Of a stretch of DNA of 64,000 nt, positions 28,071 through 36,635 are shown piece after piece. The stretch covers positions 1-64,000 of the forward strand of contig JBKHXF010000030.1 of assembly GCA_046566145.1 (NCBI GenBank), given 5' to 3'. Position 1 is the first letter of the stretch; every line of letters begins with the position of its first letter. The notes below the pieces were generated by a model, which was given only the letters and a program-made list of their open reading frames with translations, had not been told where the DNA came from and did no database searches. The DNA is from JBKHXF01 sp046566145. GTDB taxonomy: Bacteria > Actinomycetota > Nitriliruptoria > Nitriliruptorales > Nitriliruptoraceae. A program made the translations under genes and the position numbers.

Positions 28071-29807
28071 TCAGCGCAGGGTGGCGCGCACGGCCGCGAC
28101 CAGCTCGGCCGGGGTCACGTCGGGGCGCAGCTCCAGCCGCACGTCGGGCACGACCCCCCGGTCGGTCACGTCGACCCCACCGGGCGTCTCCCACCGGGCG
28201 ACGGTGAACGTCGCCTCGCCGCCGTCGTCGAGGCGGAACCGCTGCTGCACCGTGCCCTTGCCGAACGTCGGCAGGCCGACGACGGTCGCCCGGCCGGCCT
28301 CCTGCAGGGTCGCCGCCACGATCTCGGAGGCCGACGCGCTCCCCCCGTCGACGACGACCACGACCTCGAGCGCCGGGTCGGTGGCCAACCCGCCTGGCAC
28401 GACCGCGAAGGGGCGCTGCCCCTCGCGGGACCGGGTGACCAGCACTCGTCCCTCCGCGAGCAGCTCGCTCGCCACCTCCACCGTCGCGTCGAGCGACCCG
28501 CCCGGGTTGGCCCGCAGGTCGAGCACGAGCAGGTCGGGGTCGGCGTCGAGCAGGTCGTCGAGCTCGGCGCGGACCTGGGCGCCGGCGTCCGCGCTGAACC
28601 GCCGCAGCGCGAGGACCGCGGTGCGGTCGGCGCCGTCCTCGACGAGCTCCGACTCGACCACCGGCACGGTCACGGCCGCGCGGGTCACCGTCACGTCGAC
28701 GGTCCGCCCGCCGCGGCGCAGGGACAGCTCGACCCGGGTCCCGGCCGGGCCCCGGACGTCGCGGGTCACCTCGTCGAGGGTGCGGCCCGCGACCGGTCGG
28801 CCGTCGACCGCGACGACCTGGTCGCCGACCTCGACGCCGGCGGCGACGGCGGGGGCGCTCGGGAGCAACGACGTGATGACCATGGCGCACATCGGTCCCA
28901 GCGGGTCGCACGCCGCCGGCGCCGGGTCCGACGGGTCGCGCGTGCCGGTGACCAGCGCCCCGATGCCCTCGACGGTGCCCGAGCGCTCCGCCTCGTCGAG
29001 CTCGACGTCGTCCGCGTCGGCGTAGCGGGAGAAGCGGTCGACGCCCTGCGAGAGCAGCGCCGACACGGCCGCCTCGACGGCCTCGCCGTCGGGCACCGCC
29101 GCGATCGCGACCGCGTCGCACACCGGCCGCCACGCCGGGGACGGCACCGCACACCGGACCGGGTCGGCGCTGACGGGCTGCGCCGGGGCGTCGGCGTCCG
29201 CGCCGGCGGTGGGCACGCCGCCGGCGGCCGCTCGGGCCAGCGACGCCGCCGGGGGCGGGTCGAACGCCTCCTCCTCGATCAGCTCGGCCACCTCGCACAG
29301 CAGCGCGAACGCGCCGGCCCGGGGCCCGCACCCCTCGACGACGACCTGCCGCGGGCGTGGCCCGACCGCGTCGGGTGTCGGCGGGGAGGTCGGGTCCGGT
29401 GGGGTCGCCGGGCCCGGCTCGGCCGGCTCGCTGGCGGCCTCGGGGGTGCCGGGCGCACCGCCGGCGCGGGCCTCCCAGCCGAGGACGTTGGCCCCCAGGC
29501 CGACCACGACGAGCCACACCAGGGCCGAGACGAACGGGAGCGACAGGACCACGAGCGGGTGCGCGCGGCGGAAGCGCCAGATGGCCCAGGCGAGCACCAG
29601 CCACGAGGCCTGCAGCCCCAGGGCGACCGGCAGCGGCGCGATCAGCCCGACGGTGAGGTGGAACCACCCGACCACCAGGTGCAGGCCGACGGCGAACACC
29701 AGCGAGACGGCGGTGGCGAGGTCGCGGCCCAGCCGGTCGACCTGCGCCTCGAGCGGTTCCGGCTCGGGTGTGCCGGGGCCGGTGGTGGGGTCGTCGGAGG
29801 GTTCCAC
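28071..29807 (-). CDS. S41 family C-terminal processing protease, membrane-anchored
   Basis: A 578-residue protease outside the membrane. Residues about 31-112 hold three or four hydrophobic segments, 113-150 a Pro-rich linker, about 300-375 a PDZ domain (GVEVGDQVVAVDGRPVAGRT), and 390-560 the peptidase core. The Ser/Lys dyad is visible: Ser492 in GGSASASE and Lys517 in FGKGTVQQ, with the 25-residue spacing seen in E. coli Prc. The several N-terminal helices are unusual for this family, which mostly has one signal peptide. It starts 11 bases after the accE stop, so it is the last gene of an accD-accE operon. Substrate unknown. Confidence 0.88.
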   Translation of the reverse strand: MEPSDDPTTGPGTPEPEPLEAQVDRLGRDLATAVSLVFAVGLHLVVGWFHLTVGLIAPLPVALGLQASWLVLAWAIWRFRRAHPLVVLSLPFVSALVWLVVVGLGANVLGWEARAGGAPGTPEAASEPAEPGPATPPDPTSPPTPDAVGPRPRQVVVEGCGPRAGAFALLCEVAELIEEEAFDPPPAASLARAAAGGVPTAGADADAPAQPVSADPVRCAVPSPAWRPVCDAVAIAAVPDGEAVEAAVSALLSQGVDRFSRYADADDVELDEAERSGTVEGIGALVTGTRDPSDPAPAACDPLGPMCAMVITSLLPSAPAVAAGVEVGDQVVAVDGRPVAGRTLDEVTRDVRGPAGTRVELSLRRGGRTVDVTVTRAAVTVPVVESELVEDGADRTAVLALRRFSADAGAQVRAELDDLLDADPDLLVLDLRANPGGSLDATVEVASELLAEGRVLVTRSREGQRPFAVVPGGLATDPALEVVVVVDGGSASASEIVAATLQEAGRATVVGLPTFGKGTVQQRFRLDDGGEATFTVARWETPGGVDVTDRGVVPDVRLELRPDVTPAELVAAVRATLR

Positions 29808-29818
29808 CGGGCCCGGGC

Positions 29819-30097
29819 TCAGCCGCGGGGCCGTGCGGGGTGGGCGTGGTCGGCGCGGTCGATCTCGGCGGCGCTCACCATCGGCCGGGCCCCGACGCCC
29901 TCGAGCAGCGCGGCCCGTGACCAGGCCGCCGCGACGGGCACGGCCGCGTCGGCGCCGCCGCCCGCCGGGGTCAGCGCGACGATGAGCGCCGCGAGCTCCT
30001 CCGGCGTCGGCGCGCCGCCGCCGACGACCCGCAGCTGTGGGGACGCCGCGTGCTCGGTCCCGGCCTCGGTCTCGATGGTGCGCTCCACGTCGCTCAC
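29819..30097 (-). CDS. accE: Acyl-CoA carboxylase epsilon subunit
   Basis: A 92-residue protein. Small epsilon subunits stabilise actinobacterial acyl-CoA carboxylase complexes. The recognisable core is RVVGGGAPTPEELAALIVAL in the middle; sequence outside it is poorly conserved in the family. GTG at 30097 overlaps the stop of the beta subunit gene by four bases (GTGA), fixing its role by context as AccE/PccE. The N-terminus (SDVERTIETEAGTEH) is acidic. Confidence 0.85.
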   Translation of the reverse strand: MSDVERTIETEAGTEHAASPQLRVVGGGAPTPEELAALIVALTPAGGGADAAVPVAAAWSRAALLEGVGARPMVSAAEIDRADHAHPARPRG

Positions 30098-31650
30098 AGG
30101 GGGATGTTGCCGTGCTTGCGGGCGGGGCGCTGCTCGCGCTTGGTCGAGGTGAAGCGCAGGGCCTTCACGAGCTCGGCGCGGGTCTCCGACGGCGCGATGA
30201 CCGCGTCGATGTAGCCGCGCTCGGCCGCCCGCCAGGGGTTGGCGAGGTCGGCGGCGTAGCGCTCCTCGAACTCCGCGTGCATCGCGTCCGGGTCCTCGGC
30301 CGACTCGACCTCGCGGCGGTAGAGGATGTTCACGGCGCCCTTCGCGCCCATCACCGCGATCTCGGCGGTCGGCCACGCCAGGTTGACGTCGGCGCCGAGG
30401 TGCTTGGAGCCCATGACGACGTACGCGCCGCCGTAGGCCTTGCGGGTGATGACGGTCAGCTTCGGCACGCTCGCCTCGGCGTAGGCGTACAGCAGCTTCG
30501 CGCCGTGGCGGATGATCCCGCCGTACTCCTGGTCCGTGCCGGGCATGAAGCCGGGGACGTCCACGAACGTGACGATCGGGATGTTGAACGCGTCGCAGGT
30601 GCGCACGAAGCGGGCGCCCTTCTCCGACGAGTCGATGTCGAGCACGCCGGCGAGGTGCTGGGGCTGGTTGCCGACGATCCCGACGGTGTGCCCGTCGAGC
30701 CGGGCGAAGCCCACGACCAGGTTCTCGGCGTAGTGCTGGTGCAGCTCGAAGAACTCGCCCTCGTCGACGACCTGCCGCACGACCTCGCGCATGTCGTAGG
30801 GCATGTTCGAGGAGTCCGGCACGAACGTGTCGAGCTCCGGGACGAGCCGCTCCGGGTCGTCGTCGGTGGCGACGTGGGGCGGGTGCTCGAGGTTGTTCGA
30901 CGGCAGGAAGCTCAGCAGGTAGCGGATGTCGTCGAGGCAGGCCTGCTCGTCGTCGGCGGCGAGGTGGGCCACGCCCGACCTGCTGGCGTGCGTCATCGCG
31001 CCGCCGAGCTGCTCCATGGTCACGTCCTCGCCGGTGACCGTCTTGATGACGTTCGGCCCGGTGATGAACATGTGGCTCGTGTCCTTGACCATGAACACGA
31101 AGTCGGTGATCGCGGGGGAGTACACCGCGCCGCCGGCGCAGGGCCCCATGATCGCGGAGATCTGCGGGATGACGCCGGAGGTGCGGACGTTGCGCAGGAA
31201 GATGTCGCCGTAGCCACCGAGCGACACGACGCCCTCCTGGATGCGCGCGCCGCCGGAGTCGTTGAGGCCGATGACCGGGACGCCCATCTGCGCGGCCAGG
31301 TCCATCACCTTGCAGACCTTCTCGGCGAACACCTCCCCGAGCGACCCGCCGAAGGCGGTGAAGTCCTGGCTGAACACGCACACCCGGCGCCCGTCCACGA
31401 GGCCGTGGCCGGTGATGACGCCGTCGCCGAGGATCTTCTTCTCCTCGAGGCCGAACCCGGTCGCGCGGTGCACCGCGAAGGCGTCGGTCTCGACGAACGT
31501 CCCGGGGTCGAGGAACGCCTCGACGCGCTCCCGTGCCGTCATCTTGCCCTTGTCGTGCTGCTTGGCGACGGCGTCGTCGCCGCCGCCGGTGGCGGCCTCG
31601 GCACGGCGGCGTTCGAGCTCGGCGAGCTTGTCGGCGGTGGTCTGCGCCAC
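30094..31650 (-). CDS. accD: Acyl-CoA carboxylase beta subunit (carboxyltransferase)
   Basis: Transfers CO2 from carboxybiotin to propionyl- or acetyl-CoA, making methylmalonyl- or malonyl-CoA. The 518-residue length is that of PccB/AccD5. Signatures: KMTARERVEAFLDPGTF, FSQDFTAFGGSLGEVFAEK, GVPVIGLNDSGGARIQEGV, GPCAGGAVYSPAITDFVFMV (oxyanion hole) in the N-domain and TFVDVPGFMPGTDQEYGGII, KAYGGAYVVMGSKHLGADVN in the C-domain. Of the substrate-choosing region I cannot say more. GTG at 31650; a minus-strand TAGCAT at 31740-31735 may be the promoter. It is divergent from birA. Confidence 0.94.
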   Translation of the reverse strand: MAQTTADKLAELERRRAEAATGGGDDAVAKQHDKGKMTARERVEAFLDPGTFVETDAFAVHRATGFGLEEKKILGDGVITGHGLVDGRRVCVFSQDFTAFGGSLGEVFAEKVCKVMDLAAQMGVPVIGLNDSGGARIQEGVVSLGGYGDIFLRNVRTSGVIPQISAIMGPCAGGAVYSPAITDFVFMVKDTSHMFITGPNVIKTVTGEDVTMEQLGGAMTHASRSGVAHLAADDEQACLDDIRYLLSFLPSNNLEHPPHVATDDDPERLVPELDTFVPDSSNMPYDMREVVRQVVDEGEFFELHQHYAENLVVGFARLDGHTVGIVGNQPQHLAGVLDIDSSEKGARFVRTCDAFNIPIVTFVDVPGFMPGTDQEYGGIIRHGAKLLYAYAEASVPKLTVITRKAYGGAYVVMGSKHLGADVNLAWPTAEIAVMGAKGAVNILYRREVESAEDPDAMHAEFEERYAADLANPWRAAERGYIDAVIAPSETRAELVKALRFTSTKREQRPARKHGNIPL

Positions 31651-31734
31651 GGGAGGCCTCTTCCGGGTCGACGTCGGCGGGGTCCGGCCGGCGGCGCACG
31701 AGGACGAGCGCGGCGGCCGGCGGCACGGCCGGGC

Positions 31735-31740
31735 ATGCTA
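31735..31740 (-). promoter_or_regulatory. Candidate -10 box of accD operon
   Basis: TAGCAT on the minus strand, 85 bases before the GTG of accD. The plus-strand birA promoter in this 163-base spacer is not recognisable. Confidence 0.3.
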
Positions 31741-31813
31741 GCCGCGCCCCCCCGGGCACCCCACCCTCGACCCGGACCCGACCGGCCGGACCCGACCACG
31801 ACAGGACGCGCGC

Positions 31814-32602
31814 GTGACCGGTCCCGACCCGTCCACGACCCCCGCCACCCCGCCAGCCCTGGCCGCCCTGCTCGCCGGCCCGTCCGCCTGGCACACGCTG
31901 GTGCACGAGCCGGAGCTGGCGTCGACCAACGACGTCGCCGCGGAGCGCACGGCGGCCGGGGTGCCCCCCGGGCTGGTGGTCCTCGCCGAGCGACAGACCG
32001 CCGGGCGGGGGCGCCGCGGACGCGGGTGGGAGGACGGCCCCGCCGGCGGGAGCCTGCTGGTCAGCGCCACGGTGCCGGCGGGGGACCGCAACACGTCGCT
32101 GCTGCCGCTGGCCGCCGGCGTGGCGGTGGCGGACGCCCTGCGCCGGCTCGGCGCGCCGGCGGTCCTCAAGTGGCCCAACGACGTGCTGCTCGACGAGCGC
32201 AAGTGCGCCGGCATCCTCGCGGAGCGGCACGGCGACGTCGTCGTGCTGGGCATGGGCGTCGACGTCGACTGGCGCGGCGTGGACCGCGACGGTGACGCCG
32301 CCGGCTGGACGTCGGTCGCCGAGCACCTCGACGCGGACGTCGACCGCGCGGAGGTGCTCGTGCACGTCCTGCGGGCGCTCGAGGCGTGGGTCCGTGACGT
32401 CCCCCGCGACCCGAGCCGACTGCTCGCCAGCTACACCAGCCGGTGCACGACCCTCGGGCGGACCGTGCGGGCGGAGACCGCCGCCGGCGCCGTCGAGGGC
32501 GTGGCCAGCGCGGTGGCGCCGTCGGGCGCGCTGGTGGTCGAGACGGCCGCCGGCGCGGTCGAGGTCAGCTCAGGGGACGTGGTCCACCTGCGGACGGCGT
32601 GA
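31814..32602 (+). CDS. birA: Biotin--[acetyl-CoA-carboxylase] ligase
   Basis: Attaches biotin to the BCCP Lys of the alpha subunit. The 262-residue protein is group I: it lacks the N-terminal DNA-binding domain, so it is not a repressor. ELASTNDVAAERTAAG, AERQTAGRGRRGRGWED (biotinyl-AMP loop), LKWPNDVLLDERKCAGILAE and VVLGMGVDVDW are diagnostic. The C-terminal SH3-like domain is LGRTVRAETAAGAVEGVA. GTG follows ACAGGAC. It is next to accD/accE on the opposite strand, as in mycobacteria. Its 3' end overlaps the convergent kinase gene by 33 bases. Confidence 0.95.
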   Translation: MTGPDPSTTPATPPALAALLAGPSAWHTLVHEPELASTNDVAAERTAAGVPPGLVVLAERQTAGRGRRGRGWEDGPAGGSLLVSATVPAGDRNTSLLPLAAGVAVADALRRLGAPAVLKWPNDVLLDERKCAGILAERHGDVVVLGMGVDVDWRGVDRDGDAAGWTSVAEHLDADVDRAEVLVHVLRALEAWVRDVPRDPSRLLASYTSRCTTLGRTVRAETAAGAVEGVASAVAPSGALVVETAAGAVEVSSGDVVHLRTA

Positions 32603-34486
32603 CGGCGGCACGACGTCGAGGTGGATCGACACGTCGTCCACCGCATCCAGCGGCTCCTTCGAGGCCCGGAGGTGGACCGTGAACGTCGTCCCGCCGCCCG
32701 GGCGGTCGTCGACGTCGATGCGGCCGCCCATGGCCGCGACGAGCTGGGCGCACAGGTAGAGCCCGAGGCCGGTCCCGCCGACGCCGTGGTCGGGGTGGAG
32801 CCGGGAGAACTTCTGGAACAGCCGGTGGCGGCGCTCCGCGGGGATCCCGAGGCCGCGGTCGGCCACGGCCACGAGGACCCCGCGACCCGGGCCGGGGGCG
32901 ACGAGGACCTCGACGGGACTGCCGAGCGGGGAGTACTTCAGGGCGTTGGAGAGCAGGTTGTCGACGACCTGCCGGAGGCGGGCCGCGTCGCAGCGGCCCG
33001 TGGGCGTGCCGGGCGCGACCTCGACCGTGATGCGCTCCTCGCCGGTCACCAGGTGGTTCGAGGCGACCGCGTCGTGGACGATCGCGGGGACGTCCACGGC
33101 CTGGTCCTCGACCGGCAGCTCGGTCCGCTCGGCGAGCAGGGCGTCGGCCACGTCGCCGACGAGGCGCGACTGGCGCCGGACCCCGGTCGAGATCCGGTCG
33201 ACGAACCGCCGGCGCTGCTCGTCGGAGAGCGTCTCCCACCGGGCCTCGAGGATGTCGGCGAACCCCGCCACCGCGGTCATCGGGGAGCGCAGCTCGTGCG
33301 TGAGGATCGAGACGAAGTCGCTCTTGAGCCGGTCGACCTCCTCGAGCTCCTCGATGGTCCGCTCGCGTGCGCGGGCGAGCTCGGCGTTCTCGAGCGCGAC
33401 CGCCGCGTGCCCCGCGAGCAGCTCGAGCGCCGAGGCCTGCTCCTCGCTGACCGTCTGCGCCTCGGTCGAGCCGAGCAGCAGCAGCGCGAGAACGTCGCCC
33501 TCGGAGCGGACCGGGGCGACCGCGAGGGTGCGGCAGCCCGGCAGCAGGTCGGCGACGACCGGCTGGTCCCGTACGTCGGTGATGACCTCGGTCCCGTGCA
33601 GGGAGGCGGCGAGGGTGGCGAGGCGGTGGCCGTCCTGCATCGCCATGGACGGCGCGGTCGTGCCGGGGGCGACGGTGCGCACGGCCCAGGCGCTCGGCGT
33701 GTCGACGGGGAACGGCGCGCGGACCGTGTCGTCCTCCTCGTCCAGCAGCAGCGCCCGGTCGAGCCCGGTCAGCGCGCAGGCGGCGGCGACGAACCGCTCC
33801 AGCAGCACCTCGGGCCGGTTCTCGGCGGCGAGCTCCCGGCCGATCCGGACCAGCTCGGCGAGCCGGGCCTCGTGGGCCGCGCTGGTCGCCTGGGCCTCGG
33901 CCACGGCCCGTGCCAGCACACCGGTCGTGACGGCCACGGTGGCGAGCACCGCCGACGCGAAGGTGATGGCGGGGACGAGCTCGGGGGTCGTGTAGCCCTG
34001 TCCGGGGCCGTCGACGAGCTGCTCGACGCCGTAGCCGACCGACGCCAGCGCCCACGTCCCCACCGCGCCGCCGAGGCCGCCGAGGACGGCGCCCTCGAGG
34101 ATCGGGAAGACCAGCATGGGCCACAGCCGGACGTCCGGGTCGAAGGAGAAGTAGGAGATCAGCGCGATGACGACCGCGATGTCGGCGACCGTCACGACGG
34201 CGCCGCCGGCGCGCAGCCGGCGCGGCGTGGGCCGGCCCGAGCGCAGCCCGAGCGACAGCAGGTTCACGCCCGCCAGGACGGAGGCGAACAGGACCCCGCC
34301 GACCAGCGGCGGGAGCGGGACCTCCGCGGCGCGCGCGGAGGGCTCGAAGAGGGCGAACTGCACGACGACGAAGCCGACCGCACCCCAGCGCACGCGCTCG
34401 ATGACGCGCACGGCCCGGTCGCGGTCGACCGCCACGCCACGCGGTGCCCGCGGGTGCCCGTGACGGCCCCGCCTCGTGTCGCCCAT
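32570..34486 (-). CDS. Membrane sensor histidine kinase with GAF domain
   Basis: A 638-residue kinase. About six hydrophobic segments form an N-terminal membrane domain (residues about 25-190), then a GAF domain (LVRIGRELAAENRPEVLLER to ASALELLAGHAAVALENAEL), the H-box FVSILTHELRSPMTAVAGF with the phospho-His, and the ATPase with VDNLLSNALKYSPLG (N), VADRGLGIP (G1) and GGTGLGLYLC (G2). No response regulator is adjacent, so the partner must be elsewhere. Start choice is uncertain: ATG 34486 or 34492; an ATG at 34594 would add an unusual stretch overlapping the promoter region. Signal unknown. Confidence 0.9.
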   Translation of the reverse strand: MGDTRRGRHGHPRAPRGVAVDRDRAVRVIERVRWGAVGFVVVQFALFEPSARAAEVPLPPLVGGVLFASVLAGVNLLSLGLRSGRPTPRRLRAGGAVVTVADIAVVIALISYFSFDPDVRLWPMLVFPILEGAVLGGLGGAVGTWALASVGYGVEQLVDGPGQGYTTPELVPAITFASAVLATVAVTTGVLARAVAEAQATSAAHEARLAELVRIGRELAAENRPEVLLERFVAAACALTGLDRALLLDEEDDTVRAPFPVDTPSAWAVRTVAPGTTAPSMAMQDGHRLATLAASLHGTEVITDVRDQPVVADLLPGCRTLAVAPVRSEGDVLALLLLGSTEAQTVSEEQASALELLAGHAAVALENAELARARERTIEELEEVDRLKSDFVSILTHELRSPMTAVAGFADILEARWETLSDEQRRRFVDRISTGVRRQSRLVGDVADALLAERTELPVEDQAVDVPAIVHDAVASNHLVTGEERITVEVAPGTPTGRCDAARLRQVVDNLLSNALKYSPLGSPVEVLVAPGPGRGVLVAVADRGLGIPAERRHRLFQKFSRLHPDHGVGGTGLGLYLCAQLVAAMGGRIDVDDRPGGGTTFTVHLRASKEPLDAVDDVSIHLDVVPPSRRPQVDHVP

Positions 34487-34551
34487 CCGCATCCCTGGTC
34501 GCACCGTCGACGTCGCCGCCCGTGCCCGGTCGGCGAACCCCTCCACCCCAC

Positions 34552-34558
34552 TACGATA
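34552..34558. promoter_or_regulatory. Overlapping divergent -10 boxes, kinase / acyl-CoA dehydrogenase
   Basis: TACGAT (34552-34557, plus) and TATCGT (34558-34553, minus) lie on the same seven bases. If both work, the two promoters exclude each other. The plus leader is about 100 bases. Confidence 0.4.
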
Positions 34559-34662
34559 GGCCACCAGGACGCCGCCACGAGCGGCTTCGGACATCTCGGC
34601 AGGTCGGCACCCGCGATCCGGGTCGCCGCGGACGCCCCGAGCACCACGAAGGCAGGCATCAG

Positions 34663-35805
34663 ATGAGCCTCGATTTCTCCCTCAGCCCGGAGCAGGAGGA
34701 GTTCCGCAAGGTCGTCAAGGACTTCGCGGACACCGTCATCGACCCGGTCGCGGCCGACCTCGCCCACACGGGCGAGTTCCCGGTCGACATCGTCCGCCAG
34801 ATGGGCGAGCTCGGGCTGTTCGGCATCCCGTTCGAGGAGCAGTACGGGGGCATGGGCGGCGACTTCCTGACCCTCTGCCTCGCCATCGAGGAGGTCGGTC
34901 GGGTCGACCAGTCGCTCGGCATCACGCTCGAGGCGGGCGTCGGGCTCGGGGCCGTCCCGATCCACGAGTTCGGCTCCGAGGAGCAGAAGCAGCGCTGGCT
35001 GCCGGAGCTGTGCCGCGGCGAGAAGCTCGGCGGCTTCGGGCTGACCGAGGCCGGCGGCGGCACGGACAACTGGGGTACGGCGAAGACCCGGGCCGTCCTC
35101 GACGGTGACGAGTGGGTGATCAACGGCTCGAAGCAGTTCATCACCAACGCCGGCACCGACATCACCTCCATCGTCACCATCACCGCGTGGACCGGCGAGA
35201 ACGAGATGTCGGCCATCGTCGTGCCGGCGGGCACGCCGGGGTTCACGGTCGCCCCGCCGTACCGCAAGGTCGGCTGGCACGCGTCCGACACCCGCGAGCT
35301 CATCTTCGACGACTGCCGGGTGCCGGCCGAGAACCTGCTCGGCGAGCGCGGCGCCGGCCTGCGCCAGTTCCTCTACACGCTCGACGACGGCCGCATCGCC
35401 ATCTCGGCGCTCGCCGTCGGGCTGATCCAGGGCACCGTCGACGAGTGCGTCCGCTACGCCGGCGAGCGCGAGGCGTTCGGCAAGCCCATCGGCAAGCACC
35501 AGGCCATCGCGTTCAAGATCGCCGACCTCGAGGTCGCGGCCCAGACCGCCCGGTACATGTACTGGAACGCCGCCTGGCGGAAGATGACGGGGCAGCCGTA
35601 CAAGAAGGAGGCCTCGATCGCGAAGCTGTACTCCTCCGAGCAGGCCGTGACGGCCGCCCGGGTGGGCACCCAGATCTTCGGCGGCTACGGCTTCACGACC
35701 GAGTACCGCGTCGGGCGCTTCTACCAGGACTGCAAGATCCTCGAGGTCGGTGAGGGGACCAGCGAGATCCAGCGCACCCTCATCGCCCGCGAGCTCGGCG
35801 TCTGA
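34663..35805 (+). CDS. Acyl-CoA dehydrogenase
   Basis: FAD-dependent alpha,beta-dehydrogenation of an acyl-CoA, with electrons passed to ETF. The 380-residue length is typical. FGIPFEEQYGGMGGDFLTLC, GFGLTEAGGGTDNWGTAKTR (flavin-binding), KQFITNAGTDITSIVTI, GEREAFGKPIGKHQAIAFKI and QIFGGYGFTTEYRVGRFYQD are family motifs; the catalytic Glu is in LEVGEGTSEIQR. Chain-length choice cannot be read. ATG 34663 follows GAAGGCAGG. Position next to the acc genes resembles mycobacterial fadE25. The next gene begins 1 base after its stop. Confidence 0.93.
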   Translation: MSLDFSLSPEQEEFRKVVKDFADTVIDPVAADLAHTGEFPVDIVRQMGELGLFGIPFEEQYGGMGGDFLTLCLAIEEVGRVDQSLGITLEAGVGLGAVPIHEFGSEEQKQRWLPELCRGEKLGGFGLTEAGGGTDNWGTAKTRAVLDGDEWVINGSKQFITNAGTDITSIVTITAWTGENEMSAIVVPAGTPGFTVAPPYRKVGWHASDTRELIFDDCRVPAENLLGERGAGLRQFLYTLDDGRIAISALAVGLIQGTVDECVRYAGEREAFGKPIGKHQAIAFKIADLEVAAQTARYMYWNAAWRKMTGQPYKKEASIAKLYSSEQAVTAARVGTQIFGGYGFTTEYRVGRFYQDCKILEVGEGTSEIQRTLIARELGV

Positions 35806-35806
35806 C

Positions 35807-36619
35807 ATGGCGGAGAAGTACACCTCCCGAATCGCCCTCGTCCTCGACGCCCCGGTCGACTCCGTCGGTGACCTCGTGCAGGCCGCCGGCGCGGTCGGCG
35901 ACATCGACCGCGGCTCGCCGGTGCGTGGCGAGCCTGACGAGGCGATGGAGGTCCACTGGGGCGGCCGGATGCAGAAGGCCGTCGTGCGCCGCACGACCGA
36001 CGAGGAGGGCGACGGCGCCCCGCTGCTGCGCGTCGAGGCGTACGTCGGCGACCAGGGCGTCACCGAGGGCATGAGGCGCCAGGCGCTGCTGCTGCAGGCG
36101 CTCACCCGCCAGCTCCCGCCCGGCCGCGTCACCGCCGTGCGCGACCTCTCCGCGATGGCCGAGCACGAGCCCGGCTGGGTCAACCGGCTGACCGCCGGGG
36201 TCGTCGAGCAGACCGACGCCATCGTCGCGCGGGTCGACGGCGAGGGGACCCGCTGGGTCCGCACCCACGGGGCCGCCCGCTTCGACGTGCCCGACCTCGA
36301 GCTGTACGGCCTCTCGGCCGGGCAGGTCGAGCCGGCCGAGCGGCTCCTCGCCCACGTCCACGGGCTGCTGCTGCGGCACGGGCTGAAGGGCGAGATCACC
36401 GCGCCCGACGGCACCGAGCTCTACCTCGTGCCGGTGCTCGAGGCGTGGCAGGAGCTCAACCTCGACTGGCCGGGCGTCGGCCGTGCCGGCAAGGAGCGCG
36501 GCCCCGGGCTCGACGGCCCGCGGGCGACCCTGTCGGTGCTGCACCCGCCCCGGCTCGGCCGGTTCCGGTTCGACTACAAGGGCGTGCAGAAGCTGCTCGA
36601 CGCGATGCCGGCCGCCTGA
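35807..36619 (+). CDS. Conserved-looking hypothetical protein
   Basis: A 270-residue soluble protein, no signal peptide or membrane helix. It begins MAEKYTSRIALVLDAPVDSV and contains AMEVHWGGRMQKAVVRRTTD, EHEPGWVNRLTAGVVEQTDA, THGAARFDVPDLELYGL and ELYLVPVLEAWQELNLDWPG. The C-terminal stretch RFRFDYKGVQKLLDAMPAA suggests an alpha/beta fold. I do not recognise a family. It starts one base after the acyl-CoA dehydrogenase stop and probably shares its transcript, so a link to acyl-CoA use is possible. Confidence 0.7.
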   Translation: MAEKYTSRIALVLDAPVDSVGDLVQAAGAVGDIDRGSPVRGEPDEAMEVHWGGRMQKAVVRRTTDEEGDGAPLLRVEAYVGDQGVTEGMRRQALLLQALTRQLPPGRVTAVRDLSAMAEHEPGWVNRLTAGVVEQTDAIVARVDGEGTRWVRTHGAARFDVPDLELYGLSAGQVEPAERLLAHVHGLLLRHGLKGEITAPDGTELYLVPVLEAWQELNLDWPGVGRAGKERGPGLDGPRATLSVLHPPRLGRFRFDYKGVQKLLDAMPAA

Positions 36620-36635
36620 GCGGGCGGTCGGCGGG

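Noticed and set aside
34487..34594. Longer histidine kinase start at ATG 34594
   Set aside because: The added residues do not look like protein and the region holds the overlapping divergent -10 boxes.
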